From Planctomycetia bacterium (lineage in GTDB: Bacteria > Planctomycetota > Planctomycetia > Gemmatales > Gemmataceae), in NCBI GenBank assembly GCA_005799265.1, contig SYHD01000144.1, positions 1 through 34,098 on the forward strand: a stretch of DNA of 34,098 nt, read 5' to 3'. This document shows positions 9,462-16,712 of the stretch, one piece after another (position 1 is the first letter of the stretch; each line of letters opens with the position of its first letter). The notes under the pieces were generated by a model that was not told the origin of the DNA, ran no database searches, and saw only the letters and a list, made by a program, of their open reading frames with translations. The position numbers and the translations under genes were made by a program.

Positions 9462-10777
9462 GTTGGATGCGTGTCCGTCATGGGTAACGAGGTCATTTTA
9501 GGATTGGCAATAGCCGCACGGTCAAGGCGCCGTTCCAGCCACCAAACCGCCGCCGTGCTGCCCAGTGAGATGCCCCAGACGATCACGGGTGAGCTGAGCA
9601 GCAGTTCGATGCCAAAGAAGAGGATCACATACCAGATCGCGAGCAGCACGACGCCCGCGATCAGCGCGTCACGCCGCTGCGTGCGATAAACAGAGCGTGA
9701 GGGCATGCAAGCCGCGTACACCACCAGACTGAGCGGCACGGCCACCACCATGTCAACAAGGTAATGTTCGCCCATTCCCAGCATGGCCAGGAAGGTGCCG
9801 ATCAGGAAGACTGCCGCTGCCGTACGTGCCCACCGGCCATAGGCGCGCGCCTGCCAGTAAGCGAGCAAGACCGAGGCCGTGTGCAACGAGGGCATCCCGT
9901 TCGGCCAGGCATCCGCGCCGAGCACGGTCATGCGCGTGCCGAGCAAACCGTCGAGCGGCGGCGGCGACTGAGGGAAGGCATCGCCAAAGGCGCGCAGCGG
10001 CCCGCACACCGGAAAGATGAAGTAAAGACTGTAGCCGGTCACGAATACCGCCAGCAACACGGTCGCCGCATCGACGGGCGGCGGCCGGCGCGCGCGTGTC
10101 TGCAAGGCGTAAACGAACACGAGAGCAGGAGGCGGCGCCACGTAAATGGCGTAGCAGACGAACTTGAGCACCGGCGCTTCCACAAAGAGCCGGCCGACGA
10201 TGAAGCTCCAGTGCGCGCCGGAAGCCGCGTCGATGGCGTAGGCGGATGGATCGCAACTGGTCGGACAGATGCCCTTGATGAAGTACAGAAAGATGCCGGC
10301 TTCCATGGTGATGACGAGTGCCACCGAGGCCGGCAACAGAAACGCCAGCGCTTTCGCGCGTTCGGAGCCCGTGTTGCGCCAGGCCCGCAGTCCCATCGCG
10401 CCGAGGCTCGCCAGCCCCAGGCCGGTGACCGCCTCGGCCACGACAACCTCTTCCGGCTTGTACTCGTCGGGCACGCCGATCCAGCGATGAAACTGCCGAA
10501 CACCAAGCGCCAGCACCACGCCCGCTGCTGCGGCGCCGGCCAGTTCACGCAGCCGCGGCAAGCTGCTCAGGTGCAATACCAGCGGGCAGCCGAAGCCGAT
10601 GGCAAACAGAATGTTGGCGCTGATGTCCTGTAGCGACACGGGGCGCAAGTGCGGCACAACGCCGAAGACGGCGACGACTTCCGTGGCGACGAAAAGGGCC
10701 GAGGCCGCGTAGAGCAGCCGGCGGAAGTGGCGCACGTTGTGTGCCGCCCAGGATTCGGCGTCGGGCCAGGGGTCCAT
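9458..10777 (-). CDS. PAP2_3-type membrane phosphatase/phosphotransferase
   Basis: The product is 439 residues with about ten or more hydrophobic segments. The C-terminal half carries the catalytic signature of the PAP2 superfamily in its PAP2_3 (inositol-phosphoryl-ceramide-synthase-like) form: 'PSLHT' with H299, and 'EHYLVDMV' with H338 and D342. The family either dephosphorylates lipid phosphates or transfers head groups between lipids in the membrane. The start at ATG 10777 has GGAG five bases upstream, just downstream of a long hairpin; the ORF extends 55 codons further but through the hairpin and the neighbouring ligase gene. It is coupled to the P450 by an ATGA overlap. With the upstream ligase and lipid-kinase-like gene it suggests lipid processing. 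Substrate cannot be read from sequence. Confidence 0.82.
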   Translation of the reverse strand: MDPWPDAESWAAHNVRHFRRLLYAASALFVATEVVAVFGVVPHLRPVSLQDISANILFAIGFGCPLVLHLSSLPRLRELAGAAAAGVVLALGVRQFHRWIGVPDEYKPEEVVVAEAVTGLGLASLGAMGLRAWRNTGSERAKALAFLLPASVALVITMEAGIFLYFIKGICPTSCDPSAYAIDAASGAHWSFIVGRLFVEAPVLKFVCYAIYVAPPPALVFVYALQTRARRPPPVDAATVLLAVFVTGYSLYFIFPVCGPLRAFGDAFPQSPPPLDGLLGTRMTVLGADAWPNGMPSLHTASVLLAYWQARAYGRWARTAAAVFLIGTFLAMLGMGEHYLVDMVVAVPLSLVVYAACMPSRSVYRTQRRDALIAGVVLLAIWYVILFFGIELLLSSPVIVWGISLGSTAAVWWLERRLDRAAIANPKMTSLPMTDTHPT

Positions 10778-10790
10778 GATAACTCCGCGT

Positions 10791-10851
10791 CGTTTAGCGA
10801 CGCTTCGCAGTAACGTCCATCTCAGACGCTTCTGCGAAGCGTCGCTAAACG
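10791..10851. repeat. Perfect 20-bp hairpin of the TTAGC family
   Basis: The arms at 10791-10810 and 10832-10851 are perfect reverse complements beginning CGTTTAGCGACGC, with a 21-base loop. The right arm overlaps the end of the ligase gene and supplies its TAG stop (10845-10847). The left arm ends 13 bases upstream of the PAP2 start codon. It could act as an attenuator or mRNA-stabilising structure between the two coupled gene pairs. Confidence 0.9.
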
Positions 10852-12425
10852 GATTGCTCCAGCATACGATACAGCGCGGGATAATCGATCTTGGCGTTGT
10901 GCCGCTTGTCCACCGGGATGCAAGGGCAGTGGCGTACCTCATCGAGATGCGCCCAGGCCAGCGTCACGCGCAGAGCGTCGAGGTCGGCCGCGGCAAGTGC
11001 TTCGTAGAACTCGACGGCCAAAATGCGCTTACCGAGGTGAGCGACGAGTGCTGCTCGGCGAACGCGCGGGTTTTGGTAAACGGCGGTCTCGGCGGCGAAG
11101 GGGTACAAGTCGCCGTGGGCGTCGTGAATGCGCGCCACGCAGCGGCCCAGCAGCCACAGGCGGCCTTGTTCGTCGAGATAGCCCGCGTCGCCGGTGCGGT
11201 GCCAAATGGCCCCGTCCACGCGGAACTTGGTCTCTTCGTCCCCCTCGCCGCGCAGGTAGCCCGGGACTACATGGGCGCCATTTACGACGATCTCGCCCGG
11301 CTCGTTGGGCTTACAGCACATGCCGGCGAACGCCTCAGCGCTGTACGGCCCGACCGGCTGGCCCCACTGGTCGCGCAGAATACGCAAGCGGATCTCTTCG
11401 ACGGGAAGGCCGGCAATGAGTCCTTTGCCCGCAAGCATCGCTTTCAGGTCTTCTGCCGTCACCTGGCGCCGACTGATGTGGGCGATCGGTTCGGCCTCCG
11501 TGGAGCCATACAGGGCGATGACTTCCGCGTTGGGGGCGAGTGTTTGCATCTGGTCGAGCAGCCGCGGGAAGACTGGCGCCCCGCCGGTGTAGAGCCTTTT
11601 CAACGTAGGCAGCGTGAGGAAAGCCGGCGCAGCGTGACGGACCAGACATTCAAAGAAGGCGGGCGATGCGACGGAGGTGGTGGCTTGGTGGGCGTGTATC
11701 TGCGCGAAGATCGGCGCGGGGGCCACGGCGCCGGGATAGCGGAGGTCGGCATCCGGGATCAGGCTCGTGACGCCGGAGCCAAGGTTTGCCAGCGCGACGA
11801 TCGGGAGCGTTGCCAGGTCCACATCGCCCGCCGTCAGGGCGAGGCTGGCAGCAAGGGCGCGATACTGGGCGCCCAGGAGCCCGTGGCTGCGCACCGTCCC
11901 CTTGGGCTGGCCGGTGCTGCCGCTGGTGAATGTCAAGAGGGCAGGCGTGTCATCGTCGCAGTCGCGCACCTCCGTCAACGGCTCCAGTCGATCGGCAGCC
12001 GACCAGCGGACGGTGCACGGCAGCGGAAAGCCGATCACGACCTTGACGGGGATGCGCCGCACGGCTGGTACGACCAGGCGCAGCAGGTGGGCCTTGACGC
12101 CGGCGATCAGCGCCTTCGGCGGGTGCATGACACAGCAACGCTCGATGTGAGCCCGGCCGGCCGAGGGGTCGAGGAACATCGCGACAAGCCGCATTCGAAA
12201 CAACGCCAGCAGCGCGACGTACAGTTCGGCCGACATCGGGTGAAAGACCAGCACGGCATCGCCTGGTTGCAAGCCGTGATTCGTGAGGAGACGAGCAACG
12301 CGGGCGGCGGCCAGGTCCAACTCGGCGAAGGTCGTGATCCGGCTTTGACCACGGTAGGTGTCGATGATGGCTGGCGCGTTCGGCCGAAGACGGGTTTGCT
12401 CGATGAGTGTGTGAGCCAGATTCAT
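10845..12425 (-). CDS. OleC-like AMP-forming ligase (acyl-activating enzyme)
   Basis: The product is 526 residues of the ANL superfamily. Core motifs are intact: P-loop 'TSGSTGQPKG' (167-176), 'YGSTEAEP' (306-313), the 'HRTGDAGYLDEQGRLW' hinge region (409-424) and the C-terminal catalytic lysine K512 in 'VDKRHNAKID'. Beyond these, several stretches resemble OleC beta-lactone synthetases more than ordinary acyl-CoA ligases as I remember them: 'VDLATLP', 'GVTSLIPDADLRYPG' and 'IPVDKRHNAKI'. OleC converts 2-alkyl-3-hydroxy acids to beta-lactones in olefin synthesis, but no oleA, oleB or oleD gene is in the window. It may therefore be either a beta-lactone-forming or a simple acyl-adenylating enzyme. 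Its ATG overlaps the GNAT stop by four bases. The stop codon lies in a hairpin repeat. Confidence 0.88.
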   Translation of the reverse strand: MNLAHTLIEQTRLRPNAPAIIDTYRGQSRITTFAELDLAAARVARLLTNHGLQPGDAVLVFHPMSAELYVALLALFRMRLVAMFLDPSAGRAHIERCCVMHPPKALIAGVKAHLLRLVVPAVRRIPVKVVIGFPLPCTVRWSAADRLEPLTEVRDCDDDTPALLTFTSGSTGQPKGTVRSHGLLGAQYRALAASLALTAGDVDLATLPIVALANLGSGVTSLIPDADLRYPGAVAPAPIFAQIHAHQATTSVASPAFFECLVRHAAPAFLTLPTLKRLYTGGAPVFPRLLDQMQTLAPNAEVIALYGSTEAEPIAHISRRQVTAEDLKAMLAGKGLIAGLPVEEIRLRILRDQWGQPVGPYSAEAFAGMCCKPNEPGEIVVNGAHVVPGYLRGEGDEETKFRVDGAIWHRTGDAGYLDEQGRLWLLGRCVARIHDAHGDLYPFAAETAVYQNPRVRRAALVAHLGKRILAVEFYEALAAADLDALRVTLAWAHLDEVRHCPCIPVDKRHNAKIDYPALYRMLEQSV

Positions 12426-13423
12426 GGCTGGTCTCCGAGCGTTCGAGCAAAAAGCGTGTAACGCCGGATCACGCGGGCCGTGTGACCGCTAATTCGGCCC
12501 GAACGATTATCCACATGAAATAGAGCATGGATCGCACGCGTGAATCCCGCCGCGCGAACGGCCTGCTGGCACCGCGCCATCAGCAAGCTCCCTAGCCCGA
12601 CGCCGCCATGCGCGGGATGCACCGCCATCGTCTTGATGATCGCGGTATCCATCGGCCTGCCCGCTTGCGCCTGCAACAAATTCGGGATGGCGAAGATGAA
12701 GCCGATCAATTCGCCGGCCCGCTCGGCCAGCAGCACGAGATCGGGCCGCATGTAGGGCCGGATGGGGGCGTACTGCGCGAGGAAGTCAGCCTCGCTTATT
12801 GGCGTGTAGAGGAAGTTGTCGCAAAAGCTGACCAGCGACAGTACGTGGACGCGGCGCATCTCCTCGTCGAATCGCTCCGGACGCAGGGCCTTGACCGTGA
12901 TGCCCAGCTCCCCCGTTTTCCGCTCCAGGGCCGGGAGGCGCGGGTCTTCGGCTGTCAGATCGCTATTCAGCGCGGAGCAGTATTGCGCCAGTGACGTGAA
13001 TCCGGCGGCGGTGAATTGGCCGGGCCATTCGTCCGGATTGTCGGGTTCGAGGAAGAAGGGTGGTTCGTTGCCGCGCTCCGTGAGCAGACGATAGCGCTGC
13101 CAGGTGTTGCCGTCCATGGGACCGACGGCAATCGTACATCCCTCGGCGGCGAGACGCTCAAGCCCAACGTCGAATAGAGGTGGCACCGCTGCCGCATCGG
13201 CGACGGCGTAGTGGCCGACGTACCCAACCCTGTGGCCCTCGTGGTCCGGCGTCTGCCGCCACCAGAGCGAGCAACGCGCCACGGCCTGCCCTGCGGTGTT
13301 GTCCAGTAGATAAGAGAAGTCCGGCGCCTGGCGCGCCACCGCATCAGGGCGAAGCGGATTGCCCGCCGCGGCACAAAAGCGCGTCAATTCTTCGGGGCCG
13401 GTGACGACAACGGTACGGTACAT
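12422..13423 (-). CDS. GNAT-family N-acetyltransferase
   Basis: The product is 333 residues. The C-terminal part, about residues 215-320, shows a GNAT fold: a beta strand 'LVLLAERAGELIGFIFA', then 'IIKTMAVHPAHGGVGLGSLLM', where the loop 'GGVGLG' is the acetyl-CoA pyrophosphate-binding turn, followed by 'HALFHVDNRSGRISG'. The N-terminal 200 residues are not recognisable and may form a degenerate second GNAT-like domain; 'GPMDGNTWQRYRLL' resembles a conserved block of long GNAT proteins. The start at ATG 13423 has GGAG five bases upstream, and the ORF would otherwise run into a hairpin. It overlaps the downstream ligase by ATGA, so the two products are made together. An acyl acceptor within the lipid pathway is possible but not shown. 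Confidence 0.8.
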   Translation of the reverse strand: MYRTVVVTGPEELTRFCAAAGNPLRPDAVARQAPDFSYLLDNTAGQAVARCSLWWRQTPDHEGHRVGYVGHYAVADAAAVPPLFDVGLERLAAEGCTIAVGPMDGNTWQRYRLLTERGNEPPFFLEPDNPDEWPGQFTAAGFTSLAQYCSALNSDLTAEDPRLPALERKTGELGITVKALRPERFDEEMRRVHVLSLVSFCDNFLYTPISEADFLAQYAPIRPYMRPDLVLLAERAGELIGFIFAIPNLLQAQAGRPMDTAIIKTMAVHPAHGGVGLGSLLMARCQQAVRAAGFTRAIHALFHVDNRSGRISGHTARVIRRYTLFARTLGDQP

Positions 13424-13439
13424 GGCGTCTCCATGTCTT

Positions 13440-13477
13440 CGTTTAGCGCTCGCATGGCGCTCTGCGAGCGCTAAACG
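13440..13477. repeat. 15-bp hairpin of the TTAGC family (38-bp subtype)
   Basis: The arms CGTTTAGCGCTCGCA and TGCGAGCGCTAAACG enclose an 8-base loop. It has the same total length and nearly the same sequence as the element at 33901-33938. It occupies the only real gap between the kinase-like gene and the GNAT gene. Confidence 0.88.
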
Positions 13478-13490
13478 GGGTGGGGACGAT

Positions 13491-14846
13491 TCAAAACAAG
13501 TACAGAGGGACAAGCCCGACCGCGGAGCCGAGCGCGCCCCCCGCAGCCTGGCGCAACCAGCGCGGCTGGTCCGTGGGACAGTCACGCACGCTCGGCTGCG
13601 TGAAATAGAACCCGATCGCGGCGAGGGCCACGCCTGGCAGCGCCCACAAGGCGTAGATCAGGCAATGCGGTTCGGACCATGCCAGCACGAGGTACGGCAC
13701 GAACAGCAACCCCCAGCCTTGCAGGATACACACGCCCAACAGCGGAACGGCCGACAGACGTGGATAGTCGTAGCCCAGCCGGGCGATGGCGATTATCGCC
13801 AGTTGGGCCGCAAACGCCAGCGTGAACAGGTAAAAATAAGCGGGCTCAAGCAGGTCCAGCAGACGGTAAAGGAAAAGCCAGGCCAGGCTCGCGGCCGAGA
13901 CCGCCACAACGGCGTGGATGTTGTGCTTGCGTTGGCTGTTCGCCTCGGTGCGTGGCGACAGTAGCGTGTAGCCCACGAACACTGTGATGGGCGACGCCAG
14001 CCAGCGCCAACCGCCCAGGGCCCAGCTGAGGTAACCTACCAGGCAAGCCCCAAGCAAGGCGCTGCCCAGCAGCGTTGTCCGCGTGCGGTACAGCAAGACG
14101 AAAACCATCAAGCCGACCGTCATCGCCACGCGCATTTCCAGTTCCACGACCGATAGCCCCAGGTAGATCCGGAGCAGCAAGTAACCGACCAGCGGCAGAA
14201 TCAAATTGTCCAGTCCCGCCCAGGCGATCGCTTCGAACAGCATGGCCAGTAGAGCCATCAGGAGCGCAATGAGCAACGTCTCCACGCGCCCTGTGTTGCT
14301 CCCCAGGAGCAGCGGAATGTGCACGCACAGGAAGGCGCATAGGAAAAAAGCCAGCGACCCTTCGGTGCTCTTCATGCCGTCGGACGCATCGAAGCGGAGG
14401 CTGCCGTAGTTGATACCCACGAGCGCTGCCGCCGCGTCGGCCAGAGTCAGGAGCAACAAGGGGATGCAGTAGAGCAGCACGCGGTACTCGGGCAGGGCGG
14501 TTGCAAATAAATAGATGTGCCATTGAATGGCGATGGCCAGCGGGAAGTAAATTTCCCCGAAGGAGAATCGGCCCACGCCGCTGACGACCGTGCCGACGCT
14601 GCTGCTCAGCGCCGCGACCGTGCGCATGGCCACCATGCCGGCGAGGCTCAAGACGCCGAGCAGGAGCACCGGCCAGGACTCGTCGAAAAGCCACGGGAAC
14701 GAACAAGCCACCAGCCCCATGCCGACGTGGAGGATCTTACGCGGGAGCTCCGGCTGCGGTGCGCCCCATTTCTGATAGAGACGCAAGGCCCCGAGCAAGC
14801 CGCCCAGGACCGTCAGGACGATCGCGATGCCGAGTCCGTTCATCAT
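13491..14846 (-). CDS. Phytol/dolichol-kinase-like (VTE5/SEC59) polytopic membrane protein
   Basis: The product is 451 residues with about twelve or more hydrophobic segments. The first 200 residues carry the signature of the CTP-dependent polyprenol kinase family: 'RKILH' (36-40), 'FGEIYF' (96-101), 'ADAAAALVG' (136-144) and 'KSTEGS' (159-164). The family phosphorylates phytol, dolichol or related isoprenoid alcohols. CDP-DAG synthases share the fold and are an alternative reading. The C-terminal 200 residues are additional membrane segments, larger than in a minimal kinase of about 220-300 residues. Its ATG overlaps the stop of the DUF3419 gene by four bases, indicating coupling. In a locus with HMG-CoA reductase and a prenyltransferase, an isoprenoid alcohol is an attractive substrate (inference). 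Confidence 0.78.
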   Translation of the reverse strand: MMNGLGIAIVLTVLGGLLGALRLYQKWGAPQPELPRKILHVGMGLVACSFPWLFDESWPVLLLGVLSLAGMVAMRTVAALSSSVGTVVSGVGRFSFGEIYFPLAIAIQWHIYLFATALPEYRVLLYCIPLLLLTLADAAAALVGINYGSLRFDASDGMKSTEGSLAFFLCAFLCVHIPLLLGSNTGRVETLLIALLMALLAMLFEAIAWAGLDNLILPLVGYLLLRIYLGLSVVELEMRVAMTVGLMVFVLLYRTRTTLLGSALLGACLVGYLSWALGGWRWLASPITVFVGYTLLSPRTEANSQRKHNIHAVVAVSAASLAWLFLYRLLDLLEPAYFYLFTLAFAAQLAIIAIARLGYDYPRLSAVPLLGVCILQGWGLLFVPYLVLAWSEPHCLIYALWALPGVALAAIGFYFTQPSVRDCPTDQPRWLRQAAGGALGSAVGLVPLYLF

Positions 14847-15943
14847 GCGAGAACCTCCTCGACGACGAATCGGCTATAAAAGAACGCCTTGTCCTGAAGG
14901 TGGAGCCGCGCCGCCAGCTCGGGCAACGGTTGCAATTGACCGGCCAGCGACTCCGGGCGGCTACGCGGCACGAGCATATTCCAGTATGCCAGTCGGCCTC
15001 CCGCCCGTGCCCCGGCGATGATTTGTTCGAGAAGACGGCGATAATTCTCCGGCGACATGTATTCGAAGATATCGCTCAGATTGAAGCGATCGACCGAGTG
15101 CGGCTCACGCGCAGCGAGAAAATCTTCGACCGATTGACAGCGCCATTCGAGCCGGTCGATGTTAGCGCGGATCGTGTCGAAGTGTTCGGGCCGCAGAGCC
15201 AATGGCAGGGCGGCAGCATGTCGGCCGGTCATGATCCAGGCGAGATACGGATTGTCGGCCGGGTTGAGCTCCGTGACCGCGTGTTTGGCGCGACCGAGAA
15301 TGCGATCGGATACGCTCCCCTCGACGTAGGCAAAAAAACTGGGATCGCGGCCCATGCGTCCCATGACGAAGCGCGAGAAGAAGACGCGGAAGAGGAGCCG
15401 CCAGCGCAACGTATCCCAGTGACGCCGATAATACGCTCGACGCTCAGCGAGACAACCGCCGCGCAGTAAAGCGTCAATCGCTGGACGGCGATGGACCAGA
15501 GGGAGCACATAGCGGCGGAACAGGCCGAAGTAGCGCTCGAATTTGCCGGCGCCGCCGACACCTGCTTTCACCTCAGCGGGCTGGTTGTCCCAAAACGTGC
15601 GGGCAGCGTCTCCGAGCAGCGGCCGACAGCGCGCGAATAGCTCCCGTCGGCGTCGGCTGGGCGTCGAGCCGATCAGCTCCAATAGCTCCGCATGTTGCAA
15701 CGTCCGATAGGCCGCCACGCGCAGCTCAACGCAGGCGAGCTGAGCCGGGCTCAAGTCAAGGGCAATGACCTTGGACGGATGCTTGGTCAACAGAGCGATG
15801 GCGTTGTCCCCGGCCGAGGCGATCGAGAGACAGACGTCACCGGGCTGCACGTCGAGCGCCTCGACCAGAACGTCGGCGTCTTCCCAGCACTGGGCATAGC
15901 GCACGCCGCTGAAGTCGGCTTTGGCTTGCACCTCACTGCCCAT
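14843..15943 (-). CDS. DUF3419 protein (BtaA-like SAM-dependent aminocarboxypropyltransferase)
   Basis: The product is 366 residues. Family landmarks are 'YAQCWEDADVLVEAL' (16-30), the SAM-binding loop 'LSIASAGDNA' (39-48) and 'FNLSDIFEYMSPENY' in the C-terminal half. Characterised relatives (BtaA) move the 3-amino-3-carboxypropyl group of SAM onto diacylglycerol in betaine-lipid synthesis. No BtaB-like N-methyltransferase is visible, so the product need not be a betaine lipid. The start at ATG 15943 follows a strong AAAGGAGG with six-base spacing; the longer reading to 16099 overlaps the toxin gene. It overlaps the kinase-like gene by ATGA, which suggests that both act on one lipid substrate. 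Confidence 0.85.
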   Translation of the reverse strand: MGSEVQAKADFSGVRYAQCWEDADVLVEALDVQPGDVCLSIASAGDNAIALLTKHPSKVIALDLSPAQLACVELRVAAYRTLQHAELLELIGSTPSRRRRELFARCRPLLGDAARTFWDNQPAEVKAGVGGAGKFERYFGLFRRYVLPLVHRRPAIDALLRGGCLAERRAYYRRHWDTLRWRLLFRVFFSRFVMGRMGRDPSFFAYVEGSVSDRILGRAKHAVTELNPADNPYLAWIMTGRHAAALPLALRPEHFDTIRANIDRLEWRCQSVEDFLAAREPHSVDRFNLSDIFEYMSPENYRRLLEQIIAGARAGGRLAYWNMLVPRSRPESLAGQLQPLPELAARLHLQDKAFFYSRFVVEEVLA

Positions 15944-15986
15944 GGGGCGCCTCCTTTCCCGCGTTCGAACAACAGCATGGCGGGTA

Positions 15987-16433
15987 TCATACGGAAGCGG
16001 GATCGATGATCGTGATGGAGAAGCTTTTGAAGTCGCTCGCATTGAAAGTGAGCAGGCGCGAGATGTTGTTTGATTGCATCGCGGCGACGAGCCGGGCATC
16101 GTGCGATTTCAAGCCCTTGATCCCAAACATCTTGACGAGCGCGTGCCAAGTGTCAAGCAAATCCGCGCGGTCAGTAAGGAGCGTGAATCGCCGTTGAAAA
16201 TAATTCAGCCACAGGCTGGTCTGGTTGCAGGTCATGCCGAGGCCATTCTGCCCGGCGGGAGGCGGAAGGGGCCTGCGCGTGGCCACCGCCCAGAATTCAT
16301 AGAGATTCTGCGGGACGATAACCAGACGTTCTCCTCTGGCCGCTAAGACCTTGACAGCCCGACGAGTAACCGCGCATTGAGGGTCGGTTGAATCGGTTAT
16401 GCGCCCCAGCAGATTGGTATCCAACAGGATCAT
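15987..16433 (-). CDS. vapC: PIN-domain toxin, VapC-like
   Basis: The product is 148 residues, normal for VapC. The acidic metal-binding set of PIN ribonucleases is present: D5 in 'LLDTN', E46 in 'NLYEFWAV', D112 in 'KSHDARLVA' and D134 in 'TFNASDF'. VapC toxins cleave tRNA or rRNA and are held inactive by a small partner. Its ATG overlaps the upstream small gene by four bases (16430-16433), the usual toxin-antitoxin layout. It lies within the otherwise biosynthetic minus-strand run, 43 bases before the DUF3419 gene, and shares its direction. Confidence 0.9.
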   Translation of the reverse strand: MILLDTNLLGRITDSTDPQCAVTRRAVKVLAARGERLVIVPQNLYEFWAVATRRPLPPPAGQNGLGMTCNQTSLWLNYFQRRFTLLTDRADLLDTWHALVKMFGIKGLKSHDARLVAAMQSNNISRLLTFNASDFKSFSITIIDPASV

Positions 16434-16654
16434 TCACCCTCCGCGCGGGTGTAGATGGATTCACGAGAGTAATCCGCGCCGCCGACTTTAACCATATATG
16501 GTTCCATTTCGGCGAACATATCCTCTGGTGTAGCTTCCAGGACAGCGTCGCCTGGCTCATCGACAAACACGATGACTTCGTGGATTACGCCCTCGATCTG
16601 CGCAACCTTCTCCGCGATCTCGCTCTTCGAACCCGTCAAGACATGCGTCTTCAT
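16430..16654 (-). CDS. Small protein, probable antitoxin partner of VapC
   Basis: The product is 74 residues, with GGGAGGT seven bases or so upstream of the ATG. It begins 'MKTHVLTGSKSEIAEKVAQIEGVIHEVIVFVDEP'. No DNA-binding AbrB or ribbon-helix-helix motif is clear. The antitoxin call rests on its size, its position directly upstream of the PIN toxin and the ATGA overlap. Its acidic C-terminal part (PEDMFAEMEPYMVKVGGADYS) could be the toxin-neutralising segment, but this is inference. Confidence 0.72.
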   Translation of the reverse strand: MKTHVLTGSKSEIAEKVAQIEGVIHEVIVFVDEPGDAVLEATPEDMFAEMEPYMVKVGGADYSRESIYTRAEGE

Positions 16655-16712
16655 TTTACACCTCCCTTTCCGATATCATACCCGAGCCGACCACGGAACG
16701 AAAGCCAGCATC

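Noticed and set aside
13491..14846. Plain CDP-diacylglycerol synthase
   Set aside because: The fold is shared, but the RKxxH, ADAxAxxVG and KSTEGS pattern fits phytol/dolichol kinases better. I keep it as an alternative only.
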